NCBI GenBank assembly: GCA_966185765.1
Contig: CBIFVZ010000001.1
Span: 1-64,000 of the forward strand
Origin: CBIFVZ01 sp966185765
Lineage (GTDB): Bacteria > Pseudomonadota > Gammaproteobacteria > Enterobacterales > Enterobacteriaceae
Direction: 5' to 3'
DNA length: 64,000 bases
Numbering within the stretch: the first letter of the stretch is position 1; each line of letters opens with the position of its first letter. Shown piece by piece: positions 42,935 through 52,297 of this stretch. Under the pieces are notes generated by a model. It searched no databases and was not told the DNA's origin. It saw nothing but the letters and a program-made list of their open reading frames with translations. Made by a program: the position numbers and the translations under genes.

Positions 42935-45541
42935 ATGGGTAAAGCTCTCGTCATCGTTGAGTCACCGGCAAAGGCCAAAACAATCAACAAATATCTCGGC
43001 AATGACTACGTGGTGAAATCAAGCGTAGGGCATGTCCGCGACCTGCCGACCAGTGGTTCAACTCAGAAAAAGAGCGCCGACTCTGACTCCACCAAAACGG
43101 CTAAAACGACCAAAAAAGTCAAAAAGGATGAGCGCGGCGCCCTGGTAAATCGTATGGGCATCGACCCCTGGCACGACTGGGCTGCACATTACGAAGTGCT
43201 GCCGGGGAAAGAAAAGGTGGTTTCAGAACTGAAATCACTGGCCGAAAAAGCCGACCACATTTATCTCGCAACCGACCTTGACCGCGAAGGGGAAGCCATT
43301 GCCTGGCACCTGCGGGAAATTATCGGTGGCGATGAAAAACGCTACAGCCGCGTCGTTTTTAACGAAATCACCAAAAACGCTATTCAGCAGGCCTTTGAAA
43401 AGCCGGGCGAGTTGAATATCGACAGGGTTAACGCACAGCAGGCGCGCCGCTTTATGGACCGCGTAGTGGGCTACATGGTGTCACCGCTACTGTGGAAAAA
43501 AATTGCCCGTGGCCTGTCAGCCGGGCGCGTGCAATCTGTTGCTGTGCGTCTGGTGGTGGAGCGTGAGCGCGAAATCAAGGCGTTTGTGCCGGAAGAATAC
43601 TGGGAAGTGGACGCCAACCTGTCCACTCCAAAAGGTGATACCCTGCCGGTTCAGGTCACGCACCAGAATGATAAACCGTTCCGCCCGGTCACCCGGGACG
43701 AAACGATGGCGGCAGTCAGCGTGCTGGAAAAAGCGCGTTACAGCGTGCTTGAGCGTGAAGATAAACCGACCAGCAGCAAGCCGGGCGCCCCCTTTATTAC
43801 CTCAACACTACAGCAGGCCGCGAGCACTCGTCTTGGTTTCGGTGTAAAGAGAACCATGATGATGGCCCAGCGTCTGTATGAGGCGGGTTACATCACCTAT
43901 ATGCGTACTGACTCAACCAACCTGAGCCAGGACGCGCTTAACATGGTGCGCGATTATATTGATGGCAACTTTGGTAAAGAATATTTGCCTGGGGCGGCCA
44001 ACCAGTACGCCAGTAAAGAGAACTCACAGGAAGCACATGAAGCTATTCGTCCTTCTGATGTGAATGTACTGGCTGAAGCGCTCAAAGACATGGAAGCCGA
44101 CGCGCAGAAACTCTACCAGCTTATCTGGCGTCAGTTTGTCGCCTGCCAGATGACTCCGGCGAAATACGACTCTACGACGCTGACCGTCGAAGCCGGTGAT
44201 TTCCGCCTTAAGGCGCGCGGTCGTACGCTGCGTTTTGATGGCTGGACGAAAGTCATGCCTGCACTGCGTAAGGGTGACGAAGACCGTACGCTGCCGCCGG
44301 TTAATAAAGGTGATACCCTCACCCTCGTGGAACTGTTGCCTGCACAGCACTTTACCAAGCCGCCAGCCCGTTTTAGCGAAGCATCGCTGGTGCGTGAGCT
44401 GGAAAAACGCGGTATTGGTCGTCCGTCTACGTATGCCTCCATCATCTCGACTATTCAGGACCGTGGCTACGTTCGTGTCGAAAGTCGTCGTTTTTATGCA
44501 GAGAAAATGGGTGAGATTGTCACCGATCGCCTGGAAGAGAACTTCCGCGATTTGATGAACTACGATTTTACTGCGCAAATGGAAGATGACCTGGACCAGG
44601 TGGCGAACCACGAGAAAGAGTGGAAACGCGTACTGGACAACTTCTTTAGCGACTTCAGTGAGAAGCTGGAGACCGCGAGTAAAGATCCGGAAGAAGGCGG
44701 TATGCGCCCGAACCCGATGGTACTGACCAGCATTGACTGCCCGACCTGCTCGCGCCCGATGGGGATCCGTACTGCCAGCACGGGTGTGTTTCTGGGGTGC
44801 TCCGGCTACGCGCTGTCACCGAAAGAGCGCTGTAAAACTACCATTAACCTGGTGCCGGAAAACGAAGTCCTCAATGTACTGGAAGGGGACGATGCGGAAA
44901 CAAACGCGCTGCGCGCCAGGCGTCGTTGCCCAAAATGTGGCACGGCGATGGACAGCTATCTTATCGATCCGAAACGTAAGCTGCATGTCTGCGGTAACAA
45001 CCCGGCTTGTGACGGTTATGAGATTGAAGAAGGCGAATTTCGCATTAAGGGTTACGATGGCCCGGTTGTTGAGTGCGAGAAATGCGGTTCTGAAATGCAC
45101 CTGAAGATGGGGCGCTTTGGCAAGTACATGGCGTGTACTAACGAAGAGTGTAAGAACACTCGTAAGATCCTGCGCAACGGTGAAGTGGCTCCGCCAAAAG
45201 AAGATCCGGTACCGCTGCCAGAACTGCCGTGCGAGAAGTCAGACGCGTATTTTGTATTGCGTGACGGTGCAGCTGGCGTATTCCTTGCTGCCAACACCTT
45301 CCCCAAATCGCGTGAGACGCGCGCGCCGCAGGTCGCAGAACTGTATCGTTTTCGCGATCGCCTGCCGGAGAAGCTACGCTACCTGGCTGATGCACCGCAG
45401 GAAGATCCTCAGGGTAATAAAACCATCGTGCGCTACAGCCGTAAAACGAAGCAGCAGTACGTTGCGTCTGAAAAAGAAGGCAAAGCGACCGGTTGGTCCG
45501 CATTCTTTATCGATGGCAAGTGGGTTGAAGCAAAAAAATAA
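42935..45541 (+). CDS. topA: DNA topoisomerase I
   Basis: Type IA topoisomerase relaxing negative supercoils. The 868-residue protein begins with the Toprim domain (ALVIVESPAKAKTI and TDLDREGEAIAW), with a short Lys/Thr/Ser-rich insertion (about 44-66). The active-site Tyr is in YITYMRTDS. The C terminus has three four-cysteine zinc ribbons (starting CPTCSRPMG, CPKCGTAMD and CEKCGSEMH) and a further DNA-binding ribbon. The ATG at 42935 gives MGKALVIVES; a GTG six bases upstream is less likely. Confidence 0.98.
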   Translation: MGKALVIVESPAKAKTINKYLGNDYVVKSSVGHVRDLPTSGSTQKKSADSDSTKTAKTTKKVKKDERGALVNRMGIDPWHDWAAHYEVLPGKEKVVSELKSLAEKADHIYLATDLDREGEAIAWHLREIIGGDEKRYSRVVFNEITKNAIQQAFEKPGELNIDRVNAQQARRFMDRVVGYMVSPLLWKKIARGLSAGRVQSVAVRLVVEREREIKAFVPEEYWEVDANLSTPKGDTLPVQVTHQNDKPFRPVTRDETMAAVSVLEKARYSVLEREDKPTSSKPGAPFITSTLQQAASTRLGFGVKRTMMMAQRLYEAGYITYMRTDSTNLSQDALNMVRDYIDGNFGKEYLPGAANQYASKENSQEAHEAIRPSDVNVLAEALKDMEADAQKLYQLIWRQFVACQMTPAKYDSTTLTVEAGDFRLKARGRTLRFDGWTKVMPALRKGDEDRTLPPVNKGDTLTLVELLPAQHFTKPPARFSEASLVRELEKRGIGRPSTYASIISTIQDRGYVRVESRRFYAEKMGEIVTDRLEENFRDLMNYDFTAQMEDDLDQVANHEKEWKRVLDNFFSDFSEKLETASKDPEEGGMRPNPMVLTSIDCPTCSRPMGIRTASTGVFLGCSGYALSPKERCKTTINLVPENEVLNVLEGDDAETNALRARRRCPKCGTAMDSYLIDPKRKLHVCGNNPACDGYEIEEGEFRIKGYDGPVVECEKCGSEMHLKMGRFGKYMACTNEECKNTRKILRNGEVAPPKEDPVPLPELPCEKSDAYFVLRDGAAGVFLAANTFPKSRETRAPQVAELYRFRDRLPEKLRYLADAPQEDPQGNKTIVRYSRKTKQQYVASEKEGKATGWSAFFIDGKWVEAKK

Positions 45542-45564
45542 GCATCAACTGCGCGTTAACTATC

Positions 45565-45593
45565 AGGGGCCGGTTTCTACCGGCCCCTTTTTT
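45565..45593 (+). terminator. topA terminator
   Basis: Stem AGGGGCCGG / CCGGCCCCT (45565-45573, 45580-45588) followed by TTTTT, 24 bp after the stop. Confidence 0.93.
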
Positions 45594-45721
45594 ATAACGT
45601 CATTATTATCTTTTCTTCATATCTATACATACCAGCTATAAGTGATATAGTGGTTATCATTGCATCATTTCTTATGATGAAATCGTCTTAACAGGCAATT
45701 ATTTTCCCCGGATGGTCAGCC

Positions 45722-46696
45722 ATGAAATTACAGCAGCTTCGCTATATTGTTGAGGTGGTGAATCATAATCTCAATGTTTCCTCCACAGCGGAAGGCCTTT
45801 ATACCTCGCAGCCCGGTATCAGCAAACAGGTAAGGATGCTTGAGGACGAGCTGGGTGTTCAGGTTTTTGCCCGCAGCGGTAAACACCTTACTCAGGTCAC
45901 GCCAGCAGGTGAGGAAATTATCCGCATTGCACGCGAAGTGTTGTCAAAAGTTGATGCCATTAAAGCCGTCGCGGGGGAGCATACCTGGCCGGATAAAGGC
46001 TCACTCTACGTGGCAACCACTCACACGCAGGCACGCTATGCATTACCTGGTGTGATTAAGGGCTTTATCGAGCGTTATCCACGCGTGTCGTTGCACATGC
46101 ACCAGGGATCACCGACGCAGATTGCGGAAGCGGTTTCAAAAGGGAATGCTGATTTCGCCATTGCCACCGAAGCGTTGCATTTGTATGACGACCTGGTAAT
46201 GCTGCCATGCTATCACTGGAATCGTTCGATTGTCGTGACGCCGGATCACCCACTTGCCGCGAAAGGGAAAGTGGGTATTGAGGAGCTGGCGCAATATCCG
46301 TTGGTAACGTACACCTTTGGTTTTACAGGGCGCTCTGAGCTGGATACTGCGTTTAGCCGTGCCGGATTGACACCGCGTATCGTCTTTACTGCCACTGATG
46401 CAGATGTGATTAAAACTTATGTACGCCTCGGGTTGGGGGTGGGTGTGATTGCCAGTATGGCGGTTGACCCTGTGGCCGACCCGGATCTGGTACGCCTGGA
46501 TGCACACGATATTTTCAGCCACAGCACTACCAAAATTGGCTTTCGCCGTAGTACCTTTTTGCGCAGCTACATGTATGATTTCATTCAGCGCTTTGCACCA
46601 CACCTTACTCGTGATGTGGTGGATACCGCCGTGGCGCTGCGCTCTAATGAAGATATTGAAGCGATGTTCCGCGACATTAAGCTGCCTTCTCGTTAA
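45722..46696 (+). CDS. cysB: LysR-type regulator CysB
   Basis: Activator of the cysteine regulon; needs N-acetylserine or O-acetylserine as inducer and is opposed by sulfide. The 324-residue length equals E. coli. The N-terminal winged helix-turn-helix (LNVSSTAEGLYTSQPGISKQVRMLEDELG) is followed by the coinducer-binding domain, with the TTHTQARY segment at about 100-107 lining the ligand pocket. CysB also represses its own gene in E. coli; no site is placed here. Confidence 0.97.
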   Translation: MKLQQLRYIVEVVNHNLNVSSTAEGLYTSQPGISKQVRMLEDELGVQVFARSGKHLTQVTPAGEEIIRIAREVLSKVDAIKAVAGEHTWPDKGSLYVATTHTQARYALPGVIKGFIERYPRVSLHMHQGSPTQIAEAVSKGNADFAIATEALHLYDDLVMLPCYHWNRSIVVTPDHPLAAKGKVGIEELAQYPLVTYTFGFTGRSELDTAFSRAGLTPRIVFTATDADVIKTYVRLGLGVGVIASMAVDPVADPDLVRLDAHDIFSHSTTKIGFRRSTFLRSYMYDFIQRFAPHLTRDVVDTAVALRSNEDIEAMFRDIKLPSR

Positions 46697-46705
46697 TACC
46701 ATGAC

Positions 46706-46737
46706 GGTATCTTGCGGCCTGTGAGATACCTTCTCTT
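46706..46737 (+). terminator. Possible cysB terminator
   Basis: GGTATC (46706-46711) pairs with GATACC (46725-46730) and is followed by TTCTCTTT. A short stem and mixed pyrimidine tail give only moderate support. Confidence 0.5.
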
Positions 46738-47032
46738 TGCTCCCTCCAGCCTTATATTGCTCCTTGTCAGCATAACTGTTTAATTCCATATTAGATATGT
46801 GGTTAACATGTCGTGTATTTGCGACAAAAGTAGAGAATAGTTTTTAACTACGCAAATCTGTTATTTCTGATATTGGTGGCCGATCAAAAGATTAATTATT
46901 AGCAGATAAAATATTCGTAAATCCGCTGGCTTTTATACCAGAGTTTATTTAGGATTTATCCCAAGTATTGATTGCTATAGCCAATTGTTTGGTGTTGTAA
47001 TGATTAGTGATGTCGATTGTATGAGGTCAGCA
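46738..47032. other. AT-rich spacer upstream of ymiA
   Basis: Just under 300 bp, AT-rich, with no supportable gene. It presumably holds the promoter of the ymiA-yciX-ymiC group; no single promoter stands out. Confidence 0.4.
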
Positions 47033-47164
47033 ATGTCATCAGAAAAGGATATGCCTTCACAGAGGGACCCTGAGCTGAAGCGTAAAGCATGGTTAGCCGT
47101 TTTTACGATTTCAGCGCTGTTCTGGCTGGTTGTAGCGTTTCTGGCATGGAAGTTCTGGGGGTAA
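47033..47164 (+). CDS. ymiA: Small membrane protein YmiA
   Basis: A 43-residue ORF encoding a polar start (MSSEKDMPSQ), RDPELKRKAWLAVF and a single membrane helix (about 20-40, TISALFWLVVAFLAWKFW). RDPELKRKAWLAVF and the ALFW-VVA-L-WK-WG pattern match E. coli YmiA. GAGGT lies five bases before the ATG. The function is unknown. Its stop is 2 bp before the next ATG. Confidence 0.85.
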   Translation: MSSEKDMPSQRDPELKRKAWLAVFTISALFWLVVAFLAWKFWG

Positions 47165-47166
47165 TT

Positions 47167-47331
47167 ATGGCGGCATTGCCTGGTGTGTCGCCTGTGCAGA
47201 AAATGTGTCGAAAAGATGACCGGCGCAAACGTCGGCGTCATTCGTCTTCAGCCGTCCCTGAGTCCTGGAAGTTAACTGCCGAGCAGCAGGCTTTTATTGA
47301 TCTTTTTGCCAGTGAAGAACGTAAAAAATAA
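47167..47331 (+). CDS. yciX: Small basic protein, YciX-like
   Basis: A 54-residue protein with a very basic middle (MCRKDDRRKRRRHS) and an acidic helical end (LTAEQQAFIDLFASEERKK). It follows ymiA by 2 bp, so the pair is translationally coupled. The order ymiA-yciX upstream of acnA matches E. coli, and the symbol rests mainly on that synteny and size. No membrane helix. Function unknown. Confidence 0.75.
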   Translation: MAALPGVSPVQKMCRKDDRRKRRRHSSSAVPESWKLTAEQQAFIDLFASEERKK

Positions 47332-47482
47332 TAATTCTCATTTAATTAAAAAGTTATTTATTGTCACGTAATACTATTTTTTAAGCTTATTATCCAGTTA
47401 CCTGTAAAGACTACACACAGCATGTCGTGAACTGATGAATTAATCAGTTTATTCATTACGTAAACTCACTTACGCCGTTACT

Positions 47483-47578
47483 ATGAATCGATATCACATT
47501 AAATACTGGTCATGGCTCAGCGTCTTTAGTCTGTCTGTAGCATTCTGGGCGCAGCTTATCTGGATTATCACCCGCTAA
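47483..47578 (+). CDS. ymiC: 31-residue single-helix membrane protein, YmiC-like
   Basis: A 31-codon ORF, MNRYHIKYWSWLSVFSLSVA..., is almost entirely one hydrophobic aromatic-rich segment ending in WIITR. Its size, YWSW start and position before acnA fit E. coli YmiC. The region before the ATG (CCGTTACT) lacks a strong Shine-Dalgarno. A strong terminator begins 4 bp after the stop, which supports it as an expressed unit. Confidence 0.7.
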   Translation: MNRYHIKYWSWLSVFSLSVAFWAQLIWIITR

Positions 47579-47582
47579 ATTA

Positions 47583-47612
47583 AAACGCCCGGCAAAAGCC
47601 GGGCGTTTCTTT
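47583..47612 (+). terminator. Terminator after ymiC
   Basis: An 11-bp perfect stem AAACGCCCGGC / GCCGGGCGTTT with an AAAA loop (47583-47608), followed by CTTTT. Confidence 0.9.
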
Positions 47613-47745
47613 TCATGAGCGTAGCCTCGAATCAAGGGTTTAGCATTTTAGGTTGTTATCAAAACGTTACATCTCTTTTGTGTTATCTTTAAAGACAAAC
47701 CCAGGCTCATTGCGGGTTTCTCTTTTCATGGTAAATGGAGGAGTT

Positions 47746-50421
47746 ATGTCGTCAACCTTACGCGAAGCCTGCCGGGAAATACTGCAGGTAGACAATAAAA
47801 AATACCGTTATTACAGTCTCGTCAAAGCCGAATCCGTGCTGGGCGAGCTATCCCGCCTGCCAAAATCCCTGAAAGTCCTGCTTGAAAACCTGCTGCGCTG
47901 GCAGGATGGTGGCTCTGCTACTCAGGAAGATATCCAGGCGCTGGCGGACTGGTTAAAAACCGCCCATGCAGAACGTGAAATTGCTTACCGCCCGGCACGG
48001 GTATTAATGCAGGATTTTACTGGCGTACCTGCGGTGGTGGATCTGGCGGCCATGCGCGAAGCCGTTAAGCGTCTGGGCGGTGATGTGAACAAGGTCAACC
48101 CGCTGTCGCCGGTTGACCTTGTCATTGACCACTCGGTCACGGTAGACCATTTTGGTGATGATGAAGCGTTTGGAGCCAACGTTAAGCTTGAAATGGCGCG
48201 TAACCATGAGCGCTATGTGTTTCTACGTTGGGGCCAGCAGGCTTTTAGCCGTTTTAGCGTTGTGCCGCCCGGCACCGGCATTTGTCATCAGGTTAACCTG
48301 GAATATCTGGGTAAAACCGTGTGGAGTGAAGAGCAAAATGGCGAGACAGTGGCTTATCCTGACACGCTGGTGGGTACCGACTCCCACACGACAATGATCA
48401 ATGGCCTTGGCGTGCTGGGTTGGGGCGTGGGCGGGATTGAAGCTGAGGCCGCAATGCTTGGTCAGCCGGTTTCAATGCTTATTCCCGATGTGGTGGGTTT
48501 TAAACTCACCGGTAAATTGCGTGAGGGCATTACCGCCACCGATCTGGTACTGACCGTTACGCAGATGCTGCGCAAACATGGTGTGGTCGGTAAGTTCGTT
48601 GAATTCTATGGCGATGGGCTGGACTCGTTGCCGCTGGCTGACCGTGCGACCATCGCTAACATGGCGCCGGAGTATGGTGCAACCTGTGGTTTTTTCCCGG
48701 TGGATGGCGTGACGCTTGACTACCTGCGCCTCAGTGGCCGCAGTGATGAGCAGGTATCACTGGTCGAGGCTTATGCCAAAGCGCAGGGAATGTGGCGCAA
48801 TGCGGGAGATGAACCTGTATTTACCAGCACGCTTGCGCTTGATATGGGGCAGGTAGAGGCAAGCCTTGCCGGACCGAAGCGTCCGCAGGATCGCGTGGCG
48901 CTGGGCGATGTACCAAAAGCGTTTAAGGCCAGCGAAGAGCTGGAAATGAACACTGCTGGTAACGCTCGCCAGCCTGTCCCGTATACGCTTGACGGTAAGA
49001 ATGAGCAGTTGCCTGACGGTGCCGTGGTGATTGCGGCCATCACGTCCTGTACTAATACATCCAACCCGAGTGTGCTGATGGCGGCCGGTCTGCTGGCGAA
49101 GAAGGCCGTGGAGTGCGGACTGGTACGTAAACCGTGGGTTAAGGCATCGCTTGCGCCCGGCTCGAAGGTGGTTTCGGACTATCTGGCGAAAGCAAAACTG
49201 ACGCCGTATCTCGATGCGCTTGGTTTTAACCTGGTAGGCTATGGCTGCACCACCTGCATTGGTAACTCTGGTCCACTACCAGAGCCGATTGAGCAAGCAA
49301 TTCGCAAAGCGGACCTGACCGTCGGCGCGGTGCTTTCCGGTAATCGCAACTTTGAAGGGCGTATTCATCCGCTGGTTAAAACTAACTGGCTGGCATCACC
49401 GCCGTTGGTGGTTGCCTATGCACTGGCGGGCAACATGAATGTGAATTTAACAAGTGAACCGCTTGGTGAAGATAAAGAGGGCAAACCGGTTTATCTGAAG
49501 GATATCTGGCCGTCGACACAGGAAATCAGCCAGGCCGTGGCGCAAGTATCAACTGCCATGTTTCGTAAGGAATACGCCGAAGTCTTTGAAGGAACGCCTG
49601 AGTGGAAGCAGATTGAGGTTGAGACATCTGACACCTATGGCTGGCAGGAGGACTCCACCTACATTCGCCTGACCCCTTTCTTTGATGAAATGGGCACAGA
49701 GCCTGAGCCGGTGAAAGATATTCACGGGGCACGGCTGCTGGCCATTCTCGGTGATTCGGTCACCACCGACCATATCTCGCCTGCGGGCAGCATCAAAGCC
49801 GACAGCCCGGCCGGGCATTACCTCCAGGCGCACGGCGTGGCACGTGAAGATTTCAACTCCTATGGTTCACGGCGTGGCAACCATGAAGTAATGATGCGTG
49901 GCACGTTTGCCAATATTCGTATTCGTAACGAGATGGTGCCCGGCGTGGAAGGCGGTATGACGCGCCAGTTGCCAGGAAATGACGTGGTGGCCATCTACGA
50001 TGCGGCGATGGCCTATAAAGAACAGGGTATTGCGCTCGCGGTGATTGCGGGCAAAGAGTACGGTTCAGGCTCCAGCCGTGACTGGGCGGCCAAAGGTCCG
50101 CGCCTGCTCGGCATTCGTGTCGTCATTGCCGAATCTTTTGAACGTATTCACCGGTCTAACCTGATTGGCATGGGCATTCTGCCACTGGAGTTCCCGCAGG
50201 GTGTGACACGTAAAACGCTTAAGCTGAGTGGTGAAGAACGTATTGATATCAGCAACCTGGCCGCACTTAAGCCCGGGGCGACGGTGCCGGTAACGCTCAC
50301 TTATGCTGACGGTCATACAGAACAGGTGGACTGCCGCTGTCGCATTGATACGGCAACAGAGCTAACCTATTACCAGAATGATGGCATTTTGCACTATGTG
50401 ATTCGCAACATGTTGCACTAA
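47746..50421 (+). CDS. acnA: Aconitate hydratase A
   Basis: Iron-sulfur TCA-cycle enzyme isomerising citrate and isocitrate; the stationary-phase and oxidative-stress form. At 891 residues it equals E. coli AcnA. Cluster-binding cysteines are visible in ITSCTNTSNPSV and GYGCTTCIGNSG, and the substrate loop GSGSSRDWAAKG is in the C-terminal domain. GGAGGAG precedes the ATG at 47746; the open frame to 47653 is leader. In E. coli apo-AcnA also binds its own mRNA 3' region; here that 3' region carries repeat copy 4. Confidence 0.98.
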   Translation: MSSTLREACREILQVDNKKYRYYSLVKAESVLGELSRLPKSLKVLLENLLRWQDGGSATQEDIQALADWLKTAHAEREIAYRPARVLMQDFTGVPAVVDLAAMREAVKRLGGDVNKVNPLSPVDLVIDHSVTVDHFGDDEAFGANVKLEMARNHERYVFLRWGQQAFSRFSVVPPGTGICHQVNLEYLGKTVWSEEQNGETVAYPDTLVGTDSHTTMINGLGVLGWGVGGIEAEAAMLGQPVSMLIPDVVGFKLTGKLREGITATDLVLTVTQMLRKHGVVGKFVEFYGDGLDSLPLADRATIANMAPEYGATCGFFPVDGVTLDYLRLSGRSDEQVSLVEAYAKAQGMWRNAGDEPVFTSTLALDMGQVEASLAGPKRPQDRVALGDVPKAFKASEELEMNTAGNARQPVPYTLDGKNEQLPDGAVVIAAITSCTNTSNPSVLMAAGLLAKKAVECGLVRKPWVKASLAPGSKVVSDYLAKAKLTPYLDALGFNLVGYGCTTCIGNSGPLPEPIEQAIRKADLTVGAVLSGNRNFEGRIHPLVKTNWLASPPLVVAYALAGNMNVNLTSEPLGEDKEGKPVYLKDIWPSTQEISQAVAQVSTAMFRKEYAEVFEGTPEWKQIEVETSDTYGWQEDSTYIRLTPFFDEMGTEPEPVKDIHGARLLAILGDSVTTDHISPAGSIKADSPAGHYLQAHGVAREDFNSYGSRRGNHEVMMRGTFANIRIRNEMVPGVEGGMTRQLPGNDVVAIYDAAMAYKEQGIALAVIAGKEYGSGSSRDWAAKGPRLLGIRVVIAESFERIHRSNLIGMGILPLEFPQGVTRKTLKLSGEERIDISNLAALKPGATVPVTLTYADGHTEQVDCRCRIDTATELTYYQNDGILHYVIRNMLH

Positions 50422-50426
50422 AAAGA

Positions 50427-50567
50427 AAGGCCTGCATTGCAGGCCTTCAGATTGCTGACAAAGAAGGAAAAAACGTGGTTTTTCCTTCTTTTTTATTGGG
50501 TGTCATTCACCCTGTCTGAGACAGGATGAGAGTTGTCATCAGTCGCAAGGCCTGCAATGCAGGCCTT
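50427..50567 (+). repeat. Terminator-nested repeat, copy 4 (acnA), deleted
   Basis: Core 50448-50546 (99 bp), same orientation as acnA. It matches copies 1 and 2 at both ends but lacks about 42 bp, including the middle hairpin. The 21-bp hairpins at 50427-50447 and 50547-50567 differ by one base in the loop. The distal hairpin is followed by GCCTTATACGG, a poor T-run, so termination may be weak. The proximal hairpin starts 5 bp after the acnA stop. Confidence 0.9.
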
Positions 50568-50583
50568 GCCTTATACGGTTGTG

Positions 50584-51174
50584 TTACTCAGAAAGCAGGT
50601 GTCCCATGCGTGCCGCTTTGGTATCCAGATAGCGTTCGTTTTTGGGGTTACGCCCAACGATAAGCGGTACGCGCTCTACAATGTTAATACCCGCTTGCGT
50701 GAGGATCTCGACCTTACGCGGATTGTTAGTGAGCAGGCGCACGGCCTCCACACCCAATAGTTTGAACATATCTGCGCACAAAGTGAAGTCGCGTTCGTCA
50801 GCTGCAAAACCGAGCTGATGGTTGGCTTCTACCGTATCGAAACCCTGGTCCTGCAATGCGTAGGCGCGGATTTTGTTCAGTAAACCGATATTACGGCCTT
50901 CCTGACGGTGATAAAGCAGAACGCCACGACCCTCTTCAGCAATGCGCGTCAGCGCGGCCTCAAGCTGGAAACCGCAATCACAGCGCAGGCTGAACAGGGC
51001 ATCACCAGTAAGACATTCGGAATGAACGCGCGCCAGTACCGGAGCACTACCGCTGGTGTCACCATAAACCAGTGCGACGTGGTCCTGCCCGGTTGCCAGT
51101 TCTTCAAAACCCACCATCAGGAAATCGCCCCAGGGGGTAGGCAGTTTGCACTCTGCCACACGTTTAAGCTGCAT
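50584..51174 (-). CDS. ribA: GTP cyclohydrolase II
   Basis: First step of riboflavin synthesis: GTP to diaminohydroxyribosylaminopyrimidinone phosphate, formate and pyrophosphate. The 196-residue length equals E. coli. Zinc cysteines are visible in SECLTGDALFSLRCDCGFQL, and the catalytic Tyr/Arg region is YHRQEGRNIGL. GGAGAATCAC precedes the ATG at 51174. An in-frame ATG at 51234 is not supported. It is convergent with acnA across repeat copy 4 and divergent from pgpB. Confidence 0.97.
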   Translation of the reverse strand: MQLKRVAECKLPTPWGDFLMVGFEELATGQDHVALVYGDTSGSAPVLARVHSECLTGDALFSLRCDCGFQLEAALTRIAEEGRGVLLYHRQEGRNIGLLNKIRAYALQDQGFDTVEANHQLGFAADERDFTLCADMFKLLGVEAVRLLTNNPRKVEILTQAGINIVERVPLIVGRNPKNERYLDTKAARMGHLLSE

Positions 51175-51381
51175 GTGATTCTCCAGTATACATTCACGCC
51201 CGCAGGCGCCTGCCAGTGAGCTGGCTGTATGCAATTATTATTCGTTATTTTGCCACATCCAGGGCATAAACGCCTCCCTGACAATGTAGTTCGCTATTTT
51301 CGCCATTTATGTCACGCGCTGTTTTACCTCTGGTGCACTTTTTCGGTTATCCTTGAACGGTTTCGCTCAGGAGGAAAAAAC

Positions 51382-52149
51382 ATGTTGCCTATTGCCCGAC
51401 GTACCGCGCTTGCTGCCTTGTTGTTGCTTATCGTTCCGGTACTGACCTTGCTTTGGGGCTGGCAATGGCAGCCCGGTTCTGATTCACGCTGGCTGAAAGC
51501 CATGTATTGGGTCACAGAAACGGTTACTCAACCCTGGGGGCTTATTACGCACGTTGTGCTATTTAGCTGGTTTTTGTGGTGTCTGCGCTTCAGGCTGAAA
51601 GCAGCGCTGGTACTGTTTGCGCTGTTAGGGGCCGCCATCTTGCTGGGGCAGGGAGCAAAGTCGGTCATTAAAGAGCAGGTTCAGGCACCGCGCCCTTATG
51701 TGGTGTGGCTGGAAAAATCCCGTAGCGTTCCGGTTGAGCAGTTCTACAATTTAAAGCGTAAGGCGCGCGGTGAGCTTGTCGCACGCCAGCTGGAGAAAGA
51801 AAAGCAGGTTCCGGCCTGGTTGCGAAGTCACTGGCAAAATGAGACAGGTTTTGCTTTCCCTTCCGGGCACACGATGTTTGCAGCCAGTTGGGCGTTGCTT
51901 GCAGTAGGGCTGTTATGGCCGCGGCGCAGGGTGATAACCATTGTCGTACTCATGGTATGGGCGTGCGCGGTGATGAGCAGTCGCATGCTGCTTGGCATGC
52001 ACTGGCCGCGGGATCTGATTGCTGCAACAGTGATATCCTGGCTGTTGGTCACGCTCGCCTGTTGGCTTACTCAGCGCTTGTGTGGGCCATTGGCACCACC
52101 GCGTGAAGAACAGGCTGAAATAGCGGAACGTCATGACTCGGAGGACTGA
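51382..52149 (+). CDS. pgpB: Phosphatidylglycerophosphatase B
   Basis: Integral PAP2 phosphatase acting on phosphatidylglycerophosphate, phosphatidate and undecaprenyl pyrophosphate. The 255-residue protein has about six membrane helices and the three PAP2 motifs KEQVQAPRP, PSGH and SRMLLGMHWPRDL. AGGAGG is directly upstream of the ATG at 51382; a longer frame from 51229 overlaps the divergent ribA promoter and is rejected. Confidence 0.95.
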   Translation: MLPIARRTALAALLLLIVPVLTLLWGWQWQPGSDSRWLKAMYWVTETVTQPWGLITHVVLFSWFLWCLRFRLKAALVLFALLGAAILLGQGAKSVIKEQVQAPRPYVVWLEKSRSVPVEQFYNLKRKARGELVARQLEKEKQVPAWLRSHWQNETGFAFPSGHTMFAASWALLAVGLLWPRRRVITIVVLMVWACAVMSSRMLLGMHWPRDLIAATVISWLLVTLACWLTQRLCGPLAPPREEQAEIAERHDSED

Positions 52150-52297
52150 GTGGGTTGCAAAAGGCAGTGGTGGCCCCCATAAATTAGAGATTAACCAGCG
52201 CTTAATGATTCCCCGCCACTAAGGGAAATGGTAATTTATAGCGCTGAACATGATGTTCTGGACAGAGTTTATCCAATTAAAACATACGGGAAGTGAT

